Part shown: one piece after another, positions 36,909-45,775 of the stretch | How the letters are laid out: every line of letters begins with the position of its first letter | Position numbering within the stretch: the first letter of the stretch is position 1 | From: Paucibacter sp. PLA-PC-4 | Lineage (GTDB): Bacteria > Pseudomonadota > Gammaproteobacteria > Burkholderiales > Burkholderiaceae_C | Length of the DNA: 64,000 bases | Direction of reading: 5' to 3' | NCBI RefSeq assembly: GCF_026241155.1 | Contig: NZ_JAPFGP010000003.1 | Location: 1-64,000 of the forward strand | Program-made: the position numbers and the translations under genes | The notes under the pieces: model-generated | What the model was told of the DNA's origin: nothing | Databases searched by the model: none | What the model saw: the letters and a program-made list of their open reading frames with translations, nothing else

Positions 36909-38467
36909 AGCGAGAAGAGTGAACCGCCGGCAAAGTCGTGCGGCAGTTGTTCGGGGGCACCGACGCGGCAGCCGGGGTCCTTGTCGGCGTGAGCGCGGGC
37001 AAAGGCCAGATCGGCGTCAAACGCGGCATGGATGCGGTACAGCGGCTCGCCGCAGCGCACCGGGTCGCCCAGTTTCTTCAGCAGCAGCAGACCGGCACCG
37101 GCTGCCTGGGGCGCACCGGCCAGGCGGGCGATACGGGCGATGCGCAGATTGTCGAGTTCGATCACGACCCCGTTCTCGCTGGCCAGCACCTCGTGGGTCA
37201 GCGTGCCCAAGGCTGGCCTATCCGCACGCCGGCCCTGGGCATCGATGATGGCGTTGAAGCGGGCCAGCGCGCGGCCGCAGTCAAGGATGTCCCGGGCGAT
37301 CTGCTCACCCTGGCCGCCGCGCACTTCGGGATCGAACTCGATCATGCGGCCGGCCAGCCGCAAGGACTTCTGACGCAGATCCTGCGGTGCGTCGGGTTCG
37401 CCCCGCAATACAGCCATCACGTCGCGCGCCTCCAGCACGGGGCCGATACCGGCCCCGATGGGTTGGCGGCCATCGGACAGCACCACATCGAGCTGCAGGC
37501 CCAGATGGCCGGCCACGTACTCGAACAGCTTCTTCAGGCGCTGGGCCTCGGGGGCCGAACGCACCTTGGCGCTGGGCCCCACGGGAATGTCCAGCACCAG
37601 GTGCGTGGCTCCCGCCGCGACCTTCTTGCTGAGGATAGAGGCCACCATCTGGCCCGGCGAGTCAATGGACAGCGGACGCTCGACCGAGATCAAGATGTCG
37701 TCGGCCGGCGAGAGGTCGGCCGTGCCGCCCCAGGCCAGGCAGGCCCGGGTCTGGCGCACGATCTCGACCATGCGCTCGAAGCTCAGCTCAACATTCGCAA
37801 GCACCTCCATGGTGTCGGCCGTGCCGGCAGGCGAGGTGATGGCGCGCGAGCTGGTCTTGGGACACAGCATGCCGTGCGCCGCGACGATGGGCACGACCAG
37901 CATCGAGGTGCGATTGCCGGGAATGCCCCCTATGCAGTGCTTGTCCACCACCAGGCCGGCGCCGACCTGGTGCTGCCAATCGAGCTTGCGACCCACGGCG
38001 ATCATGGCCTCGGTCAGATGCAGCACCTCCTCGCGGTCGAGCTCATACTGGTTGGTCGCCACCACGAATGCAGCCAGCTCGATCTTGGAATAACGGGCCG
38101 AGGCCACATCGCGGATGATGGCGGCCAGCTCCTGCTGGCCAAGCCGCTCGCCATTGATCTTGCGGTGCAGTGCGGCAATCGAGGCCGGCGGCTCAGCGTG
38201 CGCAATACTGGCGCTGTGGCCCTCAAGCACGCCCAGGCGCTTGAAGGCGTCCTCGCTCAGGCCCAGCTCACAATTACTGACGATGCGTTCGTCATCGACC
38301 ACATTGAGCACAGCCAGGATCAGTTGCCCGTTGGCATGGACCTCGACCTTGGACAAGGCCTGGAAGCCGGCCGCCCGCACCACCGGGCAGTCGCGGTGCA
38401 GGTAGACCACGTTCTCGCGCCAGGTGTCGATGCCGACCCGGCGTATTTGCAGCGGTGCAAGCGTCAT
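36905..38467 (-). CDS. AMP/thymidine phosphorylase family protein (archaeal type)
   Basis: A 520-residue protein. An N-terminal extension of about 85 residues ([19 protein letters not shown]) precedes the nucleoside-phosphorylase fold: [65 protein letters not shown] and AACLAWGG-type segments ([20 protein letters not shown]). This is the TIGR02645-like group, whose archaeal members are AMP phosphorylases giving ribose-1,5-bisphosphate; bacterial members are often called thymidine phosphorylase. No rubisco or R15P isomerase is nearby. I chose the ATG at 38467; an ATG at 38491 is possible. It is followed without a gap by the PRPP-synthetase-like gene. Confidence 0.85.
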   Translation of the reverse strand: MTLAPLQIRRVGIDTWRENVVYLHRDCPVVRAAGFQALSKVEVHANGQLILAVLNVVDDERIVSNCELGLSEDAFKRLGVLEGHSASIAHAEPPASIAALHRKINGERLGQQELAAIIRDVASARYSKIELAAFVVATNQYELDREEVLHLTEAMIAVGRKLDWQHQVGAGLVVDKHCIGGIPGNRTSMLVVPIVAAHGMLCPKTSSRAITSPAGTADTMEVLANVELSFERMVEIVRQTRACLAWGGTADLSPADDILISVERPLSIDSPGQMVASILSKKVAAGATHLVLDIPVGPSAKVRSAPEAQRLKKLFEYVAGHLGLQLDVVLSDGRQPIGAGIGPVLEARDVMAVLRGEPDAPQDLRQKSLRLAGRMIEFDPEVRGGQGEQIARDILDCGRALARFNAIIDAQGRRADRPALGTLTHEVLASENGVVIELDNLRIARIARLAGAPQAAGAGLLLLKKLGDPVRCGEPLYRIHAAFDADLAFARAHADKDPGCRVGAPEQLPHDFAGGSLFSL

Positions 38468-38511
38468 ACCCCGACTGTAGGTCAGCAACATGCGACCCGG
38501 GCTCGGTTAGA

Positions 38512-39243
38512 TCAAGCCAGTGCGTCGGCAATCTCGCCGCGCAGGCGTTCGGCCAGCGCGCGCCTATCGGCGTGTGCGCTGCTGTGAGCGCTCAATATCT
38601 GAATCTCGATGGCCAGGCCCTTTGCACTGGCCACGCTCCACAGGCTATGCACCAGCGTCATGTCGCCGACAAAGCGGGCCGTCGTGCTGAAGCGCTCACC
38701 CGGCTCATGCCAGCGCAGCACCACCGGTTGGATCGGCATCTCGGTGGCGATCGCCGCCTGCAGCAAATTGGCATGGAAGGGCAAGGGCTGCGGGCCGGGG
38801 CCGGTCGTGCCCTCGGGGAAGACTGCCACGGTGTCGCCGGCCTGCAGTGCCTCGGCCGTCTGGTGTACGACACGCAAGGCATCGCGCTTGCTGGAACGCT
38901 CAATGAACAAGGTGTTCACGCCCACCACCAGCATGCCCACGACAGGCCAGTGCTTGAGCTCGGCCTTGGAGACAAAGCGAGCCTCGGGCAGCACCGCATG
39001 CATGGCCGCGATGTCCAGCCACGAGACATGGTTGGCCACTACCAGCTTGGCACCCGGCCGGCTCTGGCCGCACAGCTGCAGCTCGACCCCCAGCAAGCGC
39101 AAGGTCTTGCGCGACCACCACTGGATGTAGTGCTGGCGCTGCGACTTGGCCAGACCATCGAAGCGCAAGGCGATCAGCGCCAGGCCATGCATGATGTGCA
39201 GGCTCAGGCGCAGCAAGCGCCACACGGCGATGGGGGCTCGCAT
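38512..39243 (-). CDS. 1-acyl-sn-glycerol-3-phosphate acyltransferase
   Basis: A 243-residue membrane-associated PlsC-type acyltransferase. The catalytic NHVSWLD motif (HX4D: NHVSWLDIAAMH), the glycerol-phosphate-binding FIERSSKRDA and the FPEGTTGPG block are present, with an N-terminal hydrophobic helix (RLLRLSLHIMHGLALIALRF). It makes phosphatidic acid from lysophosphatidic acid, or acylates an ornithine lipid. The start at 39243 is one base past the pyrX stop, so it belongs to the pyrimidine operon. Confidence 0.9.
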   Translation of the reverse strand: MRAPIAVWRLLRLSLHIMHGLALIALRFDGLAKSQRQHYIQWWSRKTLRLLGVELQLCGQSRPGAKLVVANHVSWLDIAAMHAVLPEARFVSKAELKHWPVVGMLVVGVNTLFIERSSKRDALRVVHQTAEALQAGDTVAVFPEGTTGPGPQPLPFHANLLQAAIATEMPIQPVVLRWHEPGERFSTTARFVGDMTLVHSLWSVASAKGLAIEIQILSAHSSAHADRRALAERLRGEIADALA

Positions 39244-39244
39244 C

Positions 39245-40561
39245 TCAGCTCGCCGAGGTCTTGGCTTCGTGGGCGATATGGCCCGCCACCAGGGTGTAGC
39301 GCACCCGGCCCGGCAGCTCAAATCCGGTGATGTCGGCGGCGAACGGCGTGTACTTGCCCTGACTCAGCAGCTGATCCGGCGTGACCGCCCAGCGCGAGCC
39401 CGCATCGAAGACGCAGACATCGGCCACACCGCCCTCGACCAGACGGCCAGCGCTGGCCGACAGCGAGCCCAGCGCATTGCCCAGCACCCGCACCGGCTCA
39501 TTGCTGACCACGGCCAGCGCACGCGCCAGCGGCAGCTGCAGATCCTCGGCCCACTTCAGCGCCAGGCTCAAAAGCAGCTCCAGCCCGGTGGCGCCAGGTG
39601 TGGCCTCGGCGAAAGGCAGCATCTTCTCGTCCTCGTCGACCGGCATGTGGTCGGACACCAGCGCGTCCAAGGTGCCGTCGGCCAGGCCGGCGCGCAGCGC
39701 ATCGCGATCACGCCCCTGGCGCAGCGGCGGCGTGACCCGCATCGCCGAGTTGAAGTAGCCGATGTCGATGTCGCTCAGATGCAGCGAGTTGATCGACACA
39801 TCGGCAGTCACGTTCAGGCCTTCGCGCTTGGCCGCGCGCAGCAACTCGACGCCGGCGGCGCTGGAGAGGCGACACAGATGGACGCGCGCGCCGGTCACCC
39901 GCACCAGTTCGAAGATGGTGTGCAGGGCCACGGTCTCGGCCGCCACCGGCACGCCGGACAGGCCCAGCCGTGTCGCGACCGCGCCGCTGGCAGCGACACC
40001 GCCAGCCAGCCAGGGGTCCAGCGGGTGCAGCCAGACCGTGTAGTCGAAGGTGGCCGCGTACTGCAGCGCGCGCAGCAGGATCTGCGTGTTGCGGATCGGA
40101 TGGTCGGCTTGAGAGAAGCCGACGCAGCCGGCCTCGGTCAGCTCGGCCATCTCGGTCAGCGCCTCGCCGGCCAAGCCGCGGGTCAGTGCACCCAGCGGGA
40201 ATAGACGGCACAGGCTCAGCTTGCGGGCGCGGAACTTCAGCATCTCGACCAGGCCCGGCTCGTCAAGCGCCGGGTCGGTGTCGGGCGGGCAGACCAGGCT
40301 GGTGACGCCGCCGGCCGCGGCCGCATTGAGCTCGCTCTCCAGCATGCCCTCGTGCTCATGGCCAGGCTCGCGCAGCCGCGCCGCCAGATCCACCAGGCCG
40401 GGGGCCACCACAAGACCCGTCGCGTCGATGACGCGCTGGGCCTCGAACTCGCTGACATCGCCCAGCGCGACGATGCGGCCCGAGGCAATCGCTAGATCGC
40501 CGATGCGGTCCAGGCCGGAGGCCGGGTCGATCAATCGACCGTTCTTGATCAGGATCTTCAT
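39245..40561 (-). CDS. pyrX: Dihydroorotase-like protein PyrX (inactive)
   Basis: A 438-residue amidohydrolase-fold protein. At the place where active dihydroorotase has the metal ligands DxHxH, this one reads [19 protein letters not shown], so both histidines are missing. Downstream ligands are also changed ([12 protein letters not shown]), though [11 protein letters not shown] remains. This is the PyrX/PyrC' type that has no catalysis but binds aspartate transcarbamoylase and is needed for its assembly in Pseudomonas. It overlaps pyrB by four bases. A functional dihydroorotase must be encoded elsewhere. The last gene of the pyr part of the operon. Confidence 0.88.
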   Translation of the reverse strand: MKILIKNGRLIDPASGLDRIGDLAIASGRIVALGDVSEFEAQRVIDATGLVVAPGLVDLAARLREPGHEHEGMLESELNAAAAGGVTSLVCPPDTDPALDEPGLVEMLKFRARKLSLCRLFPLGALTRGLAGEALTEMAELTEAGCVGFSQADHPIRNTQILLRALQYAATFDYTVWLHPLDPWLAGGVAASGAVATRLGLSGVPVAAETVALHTIFELVRVTGARVHLCRLSSAAGVELLRAAKREGLNVTADVSINSLHLSDIDIGYFNSAMRVTPPLRQGRDRDALRAGLADGTLDALVSDHMPVDEDEKMLPFAEATPGATGLELLLSLALKWAEDLQLPLARALAVVSNEPVRVLGNALGSLSASAGRLVEGGVADVCVFDAGSRWAVTPDQLLSQGKYTPFAADITGFELPGRVRYTLVAGHIAHEAKTSAS

Positions 40562-41520
40562 GCTTCGTTTCCAGCCAGAATGCTCATCACCGCCATGCGC
40601 ACCGCGATGCCGAAGGTCACTTGCGGCAGGATCACGCTTTGCTTGCCGTCGGCCACGGCGGAGTCGATCTCGACGCCGCGGTTGATCGGCCCCGGATGCA
40701 TCACGATGGCATCGGGCTTGGCCAGCGCCAGTTTCTCCGGCGTCAGACCGAAGTTTTTGAAAAACTCGCCGGCGCTGGGCAGCATTGCGCCACTCATGCG
40801 TTCGTTCTGCAGGCGCAACATGATGATGACGTCGGCGTCCTTGATGCCCTCGGTCATATCGTGGCAGACCCGTACCCCCATCTCGCGCAGATCGCCGGGC
40901 ACCAAGGTCTTGGGGCCGACCGCGCGGATCTCGGGCACGCCCAGGATGTTCAGCGCATGGATGTCGGAGCGGGCGACGCGCGAATGCACGATGTCGCCGA
41001 CGATGGCCACGGTCAGGTTGCGGAAGTCCTTCTTGAAATGCCGGATCGTGTACATGTCCAGCAGGCCCTGCGTCGGATGCGCGTGACGGCCGTCACCGGC
41101 GTTGACCACGTGGACATGGGGCGCGCAGTGCTGGGCGATCAGATAGGGCGCGCCGCTCTCGCTGTGGCGCACGACGAACATATCGGCATGCATCGCGGAC
41201 AGGTTGGCAACCGTGTCGAGCAGGGTCTCGCCCTTGGCCGTCGAGCTGCGCGCAATGTCCAGGTTCAGCACATCGGCCGACAGGCGCTTGGCGGCGATCT
41301 CAAAAGTCGTGCGGGTGCGGGTGCTGTTCTCGAAAAAGAGATTGAACACCGACTTGCCGCGCAGCAGCGGCACCTTCTTGACCTCGCGGTCGTTGACCGA
41401 GAGAAAGGTCCCGGCGGTGTCCAGGATCTGATGGATCACGGCTTGGGGCAGGCCCTCGATCGACAGCAGATGGATCAGCTCGCCGTGCTTGTTCAGTTGG
41501 GGATTTCGTTTACTCAGCAT
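40558..41520 (-). CDS. pyrB: Aspartate carbamoyltransferase catalytic subunit
   Basis: A 320-residue enzyme of pyrimidine synthesis that makes N-carbamoyl-aspartate. Conserved parts are [27 protein letters not shown] with the carbamoyl-phosphate site [50 protein letters not shown], and the end [15 protein letters not shown]. The start at 41520 is the family start. No PyrI regulatory gene is present; PyrX takes the partner role. It is the second gene after pyrR. Confidence 0.97.
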   Translation of the reverse strand: MLSKRNPQLNKHGELIHLLSIEGLPQAVIHQILDTAGTFLSVNDREVKKVPLLRGKSVFNLFFENSTRTRTTFEIAAKRLSADVLNLDIARSSTAKGETLLDTVANLSAMHADMFVVRHSESGAPYLIAQHCAPHVHVVNAGDGRHAHPTQGLLDMYTIRHFKKDFRNLTVAIVGDIVHSRVARSDIHALNILGVPEIRAVGPKTLVPGDLREMGVRVCHDMTEGIKDADVIIMLRLQNERMSGAMLPSAGEFFKNFGLTPEKLALAKPDAIVMHPGPINRGVEIDSAVADGKQSVILPQVTFGIAVRMAVMSILAGNEA

Positions 41521-41536
41521 CTGGTCATCCCCTCGC

Positions 41537-42031
41537 TCATTGCACATCGAAACTGAAGCGGCCATCGACGGCGCGCGCCAGTCGAAGCTTGTGCTCGGCC
41601 GCCAGCGTCACGCGCGCGGCCGAGAATGCCGGCTCGATCGGCAGCTCGCGCCCGCCCCGATCCACCAGCACCGCCAGCGTGACGCTGGCCGGGCGTCCGA
41701 AATCGAACAGTTCGTTGATCACGGCCCGCGTCGTGCGGCCGGTATAGAGCACATCGTCGATCAGCAGCACTGGGCGGCCATTGACGTCAAAGGGCAGCTT
41801 GGTGTGGTCGGCACTGGCACTCATGCCCTTGGAGCCGAAGTCGTCGCGGTGCAGCGAGCTGGAGATCGCGCCGGGCTCGCCCGCCAGACCCAGGTCCTTG
41901 TGCAGGCGCTCGGCCAGCCAGGCCCCGCCGGACCAGATGCCCACCAGCGCCGCTTCAGGCATCAGCAGCCGGCGCACGCCCTTAAGCAGGTCTGCATAAA
42001 GGGCTTCGGCATCAAGTAGAAGTGTGCTCAT
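41537..42031 (-). CDS. pyrR: PyrR uracil phosphoribosyltransferase / pyr regulator
   Basis: A 164-residue protein of the PyrR family. The PRPP-binding loop [45 protein letters not shown] is intact, with the N-terminal [11 protein letters not shown] and the segment [20 protein letters not shown]. In Bacillus it attenuates pyr transcription by binding mRNA; here no attenuator is visible in the leader because the gene overlaps ruvX by four bases. It may mainly salvage uracil. The overlapping operon places it next to pyrB. Confidence 0.9.
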   Translation of the reverse strand: MSTLLLDAEALYADLLKGVRRLLMPEAALVGIWSGGAWLAERLHKDLGLAGEPGAISSSLHRDDFGSKGMSASADHTKLPFDVNGRPVLLIDDVLYTGRTTRAVINELFDFGRPASVTLAVLVDRGGRELPIEPAFSAARVTLAAEHKLRLARAVDGRFSFDVQ

Positions 42032-42420
42032 GGATGCTCACGAAAAAACTGTTCAAGAATCAGGGCAGCAGCGGCCGAGTCGATATCGCGGGCACCCAGG
42101 CTTTGAGCCTCAACGCTGGTGTAACGCTCGTCGACCTCGAAGACCGGCAGGCGAAAGCGCCCTTTGAGCTGGCGACCGAAGCGGCGAGCCCGCAGTGTGA
42201 TCTCGTGTTCGGCGCCGTCGGGATGGAAGGGCACGCCGATCACCAGCCCCTCGGGCTGCCATTCCTTGATCAGCTTGGCAATCGCCTCGAAGCGGGCATC
42301 GCCTTCGAGGTGGATGCTCTTGAGCGGTTCGGCGTTTCCGCAAAAGCGGCTGCCGGTGGCCACGCCCAGACGCTTGATGCCGTAGTCGAAGGCCAATAGC
42401 GATTGCAGCGTGCCGCTCAT
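42028..42420 (-). CDS. ruvX: Holliday junction resolvase-like RuvX (YqgF)
   Basis: A 130-residue RNase H-fold protein. Marks are LLAFDYGIKRLGVATG with the first catalytic Asp, GLVIGVPFHPDGAEHEIT with its conserved acidic segment, and VDERYTSVEAQSL with DIDSAAAALILEQFF at the end. It is implicated in 16S rRNA processing and in recombination. Overlaps yqgE and pyrR by four bases each. Confidence 0.95.
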   Translation of the reverse strand: MSGTLQSLLAFDYGIKRLGVATGSRFCGNAEPLKSIHLEGDARFEAIAKLIKEWQPEGLVIGVPFHPDGAEHEITLRARRFGRQLKGRFRLPVFEVDERYTSVEAQSLGARDIDSAAAALILEQFFREHP

Positions 42421-42995
42421 GCGTGGCCGGCGTCCGTGCTGAGCATGCGTGGATCGATGCCCAGCAGGCCCAGCGCCCGCTCGTAGCGCAGCTCGATCGG
42501 AGTCTCGAAGATGATCTCGGGCGTGGCGTTGACGGTGAGCCAGCCGTTGCGACCGATCTCTTCTTCGAGTTGGCCGGCGGCCCAGCCGCTGTAGCCCAGG
42601 GTCACCAGCACCTTCTTCGGACCGGCGCCGTTGGACAGCGCCTCCAACACATCGCGGCTCGTGGTCATCTCCAGGCCGCCGGGTACGGCTAGCGTGGCGT
42701 TGTAGTGGCCGCCGGTGGCATCCAGCGGCTCGTGCAGCACAAAACCGCGCTCGGTTTGCACGGGGCCGCCGTAGAACACCGGTCTGGCGGCCAGATCATC
42801 GTCGTCCAGGCTCAGCTCGACCTTCTCGAACAGATTACCCAGGGTCAGCGCAATCGGCTTGTTGATCACCAGGCCCAGCGCACCCTTGTCGTTGTGCTCG
42901 CACAAGTAGACCACCGCGCCGGCAAAAGTGTCGTCCGCCATGCCAGGCATGGCGATAAGGAACTGATTGGAGAGGGCCATCTGGTGCTTGGACAT
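42417..42995 (-). CDS. YqgE/AlgH family protein
   Basis: A 192-residue protein of the UPF0301 family: LSNQFLIAMPGMADDTFAGAVVYLCEHNDKGALGLVINKP, FYGGPVQTERGFVLHE and VLVTLGYSGWAAGQLEEEIGRNGWLTV. The function is unknown; the gene almost always precedes ruvX in gamma- and betaproteobacteria. It is the first gene of the yqgE-ruvX-pyrR-pyrB-pyrX-plsC series and divergent from the photolyase gene, 33 bases away. Confidence 0.95.
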   Translation of the reverse strand: MSKHQMALSNQFLIAMPGMADDTFAGAVVYLCEHNDKGALGLVINKPIALTLGNLFEKVELSLDDDDLAARPVFYGGPVQTERGFVLHEPLDATGGHYNATLAVPGGLEMTTSRDVLEALSNGAGPKKVLVTLGYSGWAAGQLEEEIGRNGWLTVNATPEIIFETPIELRYERALGLLGIDPRMLSTDAGHA

Positions 42996-43028
42996 CCAAG
43001 CATTTTATTCGTAGGCGACACTTCCCCG

Positions 43029-44456
43029 ATGCAAAAGCTTCACGACAAGGCCCTGCTCTGGTTCCGGCGCGATTTGCGCCTGGACGACCAGGCCGCCCTC
43101 TACCACGCCCTGAGTTCGGCGCGTCAGCTGTTCTGCTGCTTTGTGCTCGATGCCGAGATTCTCGATGCCCTGCCCCGGGCCGATCGCCGTGTCGAGTTCA
43201 TTCTGCAGGCCCTGGGCCAGCTTGATGCGGCGCTGCGCGCACGGGGCGGCGCGCTGATTGTGCGCCACGGCCGGGCCGCCGAGCTGCTGCCGCAGTTGGC
43301 CGCCGAGCTGGGCGTGCAGGCTGTGTTCGCCAACCATGACGACGAACCCCAGGCTCTGGCGCGCGACGCCCTGGTGGCCGAGCGCCTGGCCAGCTTCGGC
43401 TGCCAGTTCCGCAGTTTCAAGGACCATGTGGTCTTCGAGCGCAGCGAGGTGCTGACGGCACTGGGCAAACCCTATGGCGTGTTCACGCCCTACAAGAACG
43501 CCTGGCTCAAAAAGCTCACGCCGTTTTATGTGCGGGCCTATCCGGTCGAGCGCTACGTCGATGCCCTCACGACCAGCCCCCTGGCCCGGGGCGTGCCTGA
43601 TCTTGCCGAGATCGGCTTCAAGCCGGCCGGGCTGGCGAGCCATCTCGGCGCTGACCGGGCCGACGCCTTGCTGGACGATTTTCTGGACCGCATTGATCGC
43701 TACGACAGCACTCGCGACTTCCCCGCCGTCAAAGGACCCAGCTATCTGAGCGTGCATCTGCGCTTCGGCACCGTCTCAGTCCGGCGCCTGGCCCGCGAGG
43801 CTTGGCAACGCGCGCAGGCCGGCGAGCGCGGCGCCGAGGTCTGGCTGTCCGAGCTGATCTGGCGCGACTTCTATCACCAGGTCATGCACCACCACCCGCA
43901 GGCGATGACTGGCGCCTTCCGACCCGAATACAACGCCATCCAGTGGGAACAGGGTCCGCTGGCTGAAGCCCTGTTTCGGGCCTGGTGCGAGGGGCGGACC
44001 GGCTATCCGCTGGTCGACGCCGCGATGCTGCAGCTCAATCAGACCGGTTATATGCACAACCGCCTGCGCATGGTGACGGCCAGCTTTTTGATCAAGGACC
44101 TCGGCATCGACTGGCGCTGGGGCGAGCGCTACTTCGCCGAGCAGTTGCTGGACTTCGATCTGGCCGCCAACAACGGCGGCTGGCAATGGGCCGCCTCCAG
44201 CGGCTGCGATGCCCAGCCCTGGTTTCGCATCTTCAACCCCGTCACGCAGAGCGAGAAGTTCGACGCCGACGGCAAATTCATCAAGCGCTACCTGCCCGAG
44301 CTCGCCGCGCTGCCGGCCAAGCTGATTCATGCCCCGTGGCTGGCCGGCCCGCTGGCCGCACCGGACTATGCGCCGCCCCTGGTGCGCCATGACGAGGCGC
44401 GCGAGCGCACGCTGGCGCGCTATGCGGTAGTCAAGAGCCGCAACCTGCCGGACTGA
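43029..44456 (+). CDS. phrB: Deoxyribodipyrimidine photolyase
   Basis: A 475-residue light-driven repair enzyme for cyclobutane pyrimidine dimers. The N-terminal antenna domain begins ALLWFRRDLRLDDQAALYHAL. The FAD domain has YDSTRDFPAVKGPSYLSVHLRFGTVSVR, WLSELIWRDFYHQVMHHHP, CEGRTGYPLVDAAMLQLNQTGYMHNRLRMVTASFLIKDL and DFDLAANNGGWQWAASSGCDAQPWFRIFNP, all diagnostic of class I photolyases. The ATG at 43029 is the family start; upstream codons in the frame are antisense to yqgE. Confidence 0.97.
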   Translation: MQKLHDKALLWFRRDLRLDDQAALYHALSSARQLFCCFVLDAEILDALPRADRRVEFILQALGQLDAALRARGGALIVRHGRAAELLPQLAAELGVQAVFANHDDEPQALARDALVAERLASFGCQFRSFKDHVVFERSEVLTALGKPYGVFTPYKNAWLKKLTPFYVRAYPVERYVDALTTSPLARGVPDLAEIGFKPAGLASHLGADRADALLDDFLDRIDRYDSTRDFPAVKGPSYLSVHLRFGTVSVRRLAREAWQRAQAGERGAEVWLSELIWRDFYHQVMHHHPQAMTGAFRPEYNAIQWEQGPLAEALFRAWCEGRTGYPLVDAAMLQLNQTGYMHNRLRMVTASFLIKDLGIDWRWGERYFAEQLLDFDLAANNGGWQWAASSGCDAQPWFRIFNPVTQSEKFDADGKFIKRYLPELAALPAKLIHAPWLAGPLAAPDYAPPLVRHDEARERTLARYAVVKSRNLPD

Positions 44457-44518
44457 GCGAGACCCGGCACCCTCGTCCATTCGGGCGCACCACTCAGATT
44501 CGACCTCCCCGTCTACCC

Positions 44519-44899
44519 ATGCGCCTGAATCAAATCACGGTCCCCGCCCTCAACGTCGCGACTTCGATCGAGTTCTATCAGGGAATCGGCCTGCGGCTCA
44601 TCGTCAAGTCATTACCGGACTACGCACGCTTGGAAACGCCAGAGGGTGAGTCCACGTTCTCACTGCATCGCGTCGGCTCGATCGCCCGTGAAACTGGCTT
44701 CGTCGTCTACTTTGAATGCGCCGATCTCGACTCCAAAGTTGAGCATTTGCAAGGGCAAGGCTATGTTTTCGACCAACTACCCAAAGACGAGCGATGGCTT
44801 TGGCGTGAGGCGCGGCTGCGCGACCCATCCAGGAACGTCGTCTGCCTTTACTTGGCCGGCGAGAACCGCCGGTTTCCTCCGTGGCGCTTGCAAGAGTGA
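44519..44899 (+). CDS. VOC (glyoxalase/bleomycin-resistance) family protein
   Basis: A 126-residue protein of the vicinal-oxygen-chelate fold with two beta-alpha-beta-beta-beta units: MRLNQITVPALNVATSIEFYQGIGLRLIVK and, in the second half, VVYFECADLDSKVEHLQGQGYVF and RLRDPSRNVVCLYLAGENRRFPPWRLQ. A metal site typical of glyoxalases is not certain. Substrate and function are unknown. It lies 62 bases after phrB on the same strand. Confidence 0.82.
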   Translation: MRLNQITVPALNVATSIEFYQGIGLRLIVKSLPDYARLETPEGESTFSLHRVGSIARETGFVVYFECADLDSKVEHLQGQGYVFDQLPKDERWLWREARLRDPSRNVVCLYLAGENRRFPPWRLQE

Positions 44900-45063
44900 G
44901 CATCACCACCAGCGCCCTGCGCGCAGCAACCATACGGTGCGGCCTCATGAGAAGCACATATCAGGGAGCTGCACTGCGATGGCAGCACCGTGGGACAAGT
45001 CTTGAATTTGGAGCCCTCATGCCACCGGACCAATTGGCTGACCTGCGGCCTGCGTCGCCCGGG
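44900..45063. other. Intergenic stretch, no gene seen
   Basis: This 164-base gap lies between the plus-strand VOC gene and the end of the convergent vapC gene. I see no terminator hairpin of good quality, no repeat and no supported reading frame. Confidence 0.4.
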
Positions 45064-45447
45064 TCAGTGCTTGGACGGGTGATGCATGACGCCATATCGC
45101 TCCGCCAGTGCTGCCAGCCGCTTGTCCAGGGACCATAGCGCGGCTCCAGGAGTCAGCATGACGGAGACCAGCAGCGTCAGGTCGATCAACCCACAGCCAA
45201 GGCCGTAAAGCTGCTCCTTCTCCACGAATGCCAGAACCTCGCCGAGGCTGGCGTGCTGCGCTTGCCCCAGCAAGCGGATATCGCCGAGGGTGCGGGTGCG
45301 ATCAGGCGGTGTGCCGCAGGCCAGCTCGCCCCAGATGAACGGGTGCGCCAAGGCGGCATCCGACACCAGCAATCCGACCAGATGCTCGCTGCGCTCCCGA
45401 AAGTGCGCGACCCAGACGGAGGTGTCGATGAGCACCGCACGGCTCAT
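45064..45447 (-). CDS. vapC: VapC toxin (PIN domain ribonuclease)
   Basis: A 127-residue PIN-domain protein. The acidic residues are Asp8 in VLIDTSVWVAHFRE, the Glu in FIWGELACGTP and the later Asp in CGLIDLTLLVSVML and LWSLDKRLAALAE. VapC toxins cleave tRNA or rRNA. Length is normal. It lies 20 bases downstream of vapB and is co-transcribed with it. It is probably active because all acidic residues are in place. Confidence 0.92.
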   Translation of the reverse strand: MSRAVLIDTSVWVAHFRERSEHLVGLLVSDAALAHPFIWGELACGTPPDRTRTLGDIRLLGQAQHASLGEVLAFVEKEQLYGLGCGLIDLTLLVSVMLTPGAALWSLDKRLAALAERYGVMHHPSKH

Positions 45448-45467
45448 ATGGCTTTCCCTTCCCTCTT

Positions 45468-45671
45468 TTACTCCGTCAATTCCGCGCGCTGTCGCGGGAT
45501 GTCTTGCATCTGCGGCGCTCGCGAACCCAACGCGGCCAGCCGGCTGGCCGCCCGCACCCGCACAAAGGTCTTCACCGCCTCGCGAAACAGGTCCGCCTTG
45601 TCCATCGCCGGGTCGGCCAGCTCCAAGGCCTTTGCGTACAGCTCGTCCTCAATCGTGACCGTGGTTCTCAT
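45468..45671 (-). CDS. vapB: VapB antitoxin (ribbon-helix-helix)
   Basis: A 67-residue protein with an N-terminal ribbon-helix-helix fold ([43 protein letters not shown]) and a C-terminal tail ([14 protein letters not shown]) that would wrap around VapC. The family is the VapB type 2. It represses its own promoter; the palindromic operator lies directly upstream of the start. Confidence 0.92.
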   Translation of the reverse strand: MRTTVTIEDELYAKALELADPAMDKADLFREAVKTFVRVRAASRLAALGSRAPQMQDIPRQRAELTE

Positions 45672-45684
45672 CGCGGGCCTTCTT

Positions 45685-45715
45685 CATCAAATTTGATGCA
45701 ATATTGCATCAAATT
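45685..45715 (-). promoter_or_regulatory. Palindromic vapBC operator with three half-sites
   Basis: Bases 45690-45715 form a perfect 26-base palindrome built on TTTGATGCAAT and ATTGCATCAAA. A further CATCAAA at 45685-45691 forms a second overlapping palindrome with the left arm (CATCAAATTTGATG, 45685-45698). The site begins 14 bases upstream of the vapB start, where the VapB-VapC complex would bind. AT-rich content contrasts with the GC-rich surroundings. Confidence 0.8.
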
Positions 45716-45775
45716 AGGTGGCGAATCAAGCTTGCCTTGAATATGAAGTCCTCATGCCGACGGACACCACCCCGC

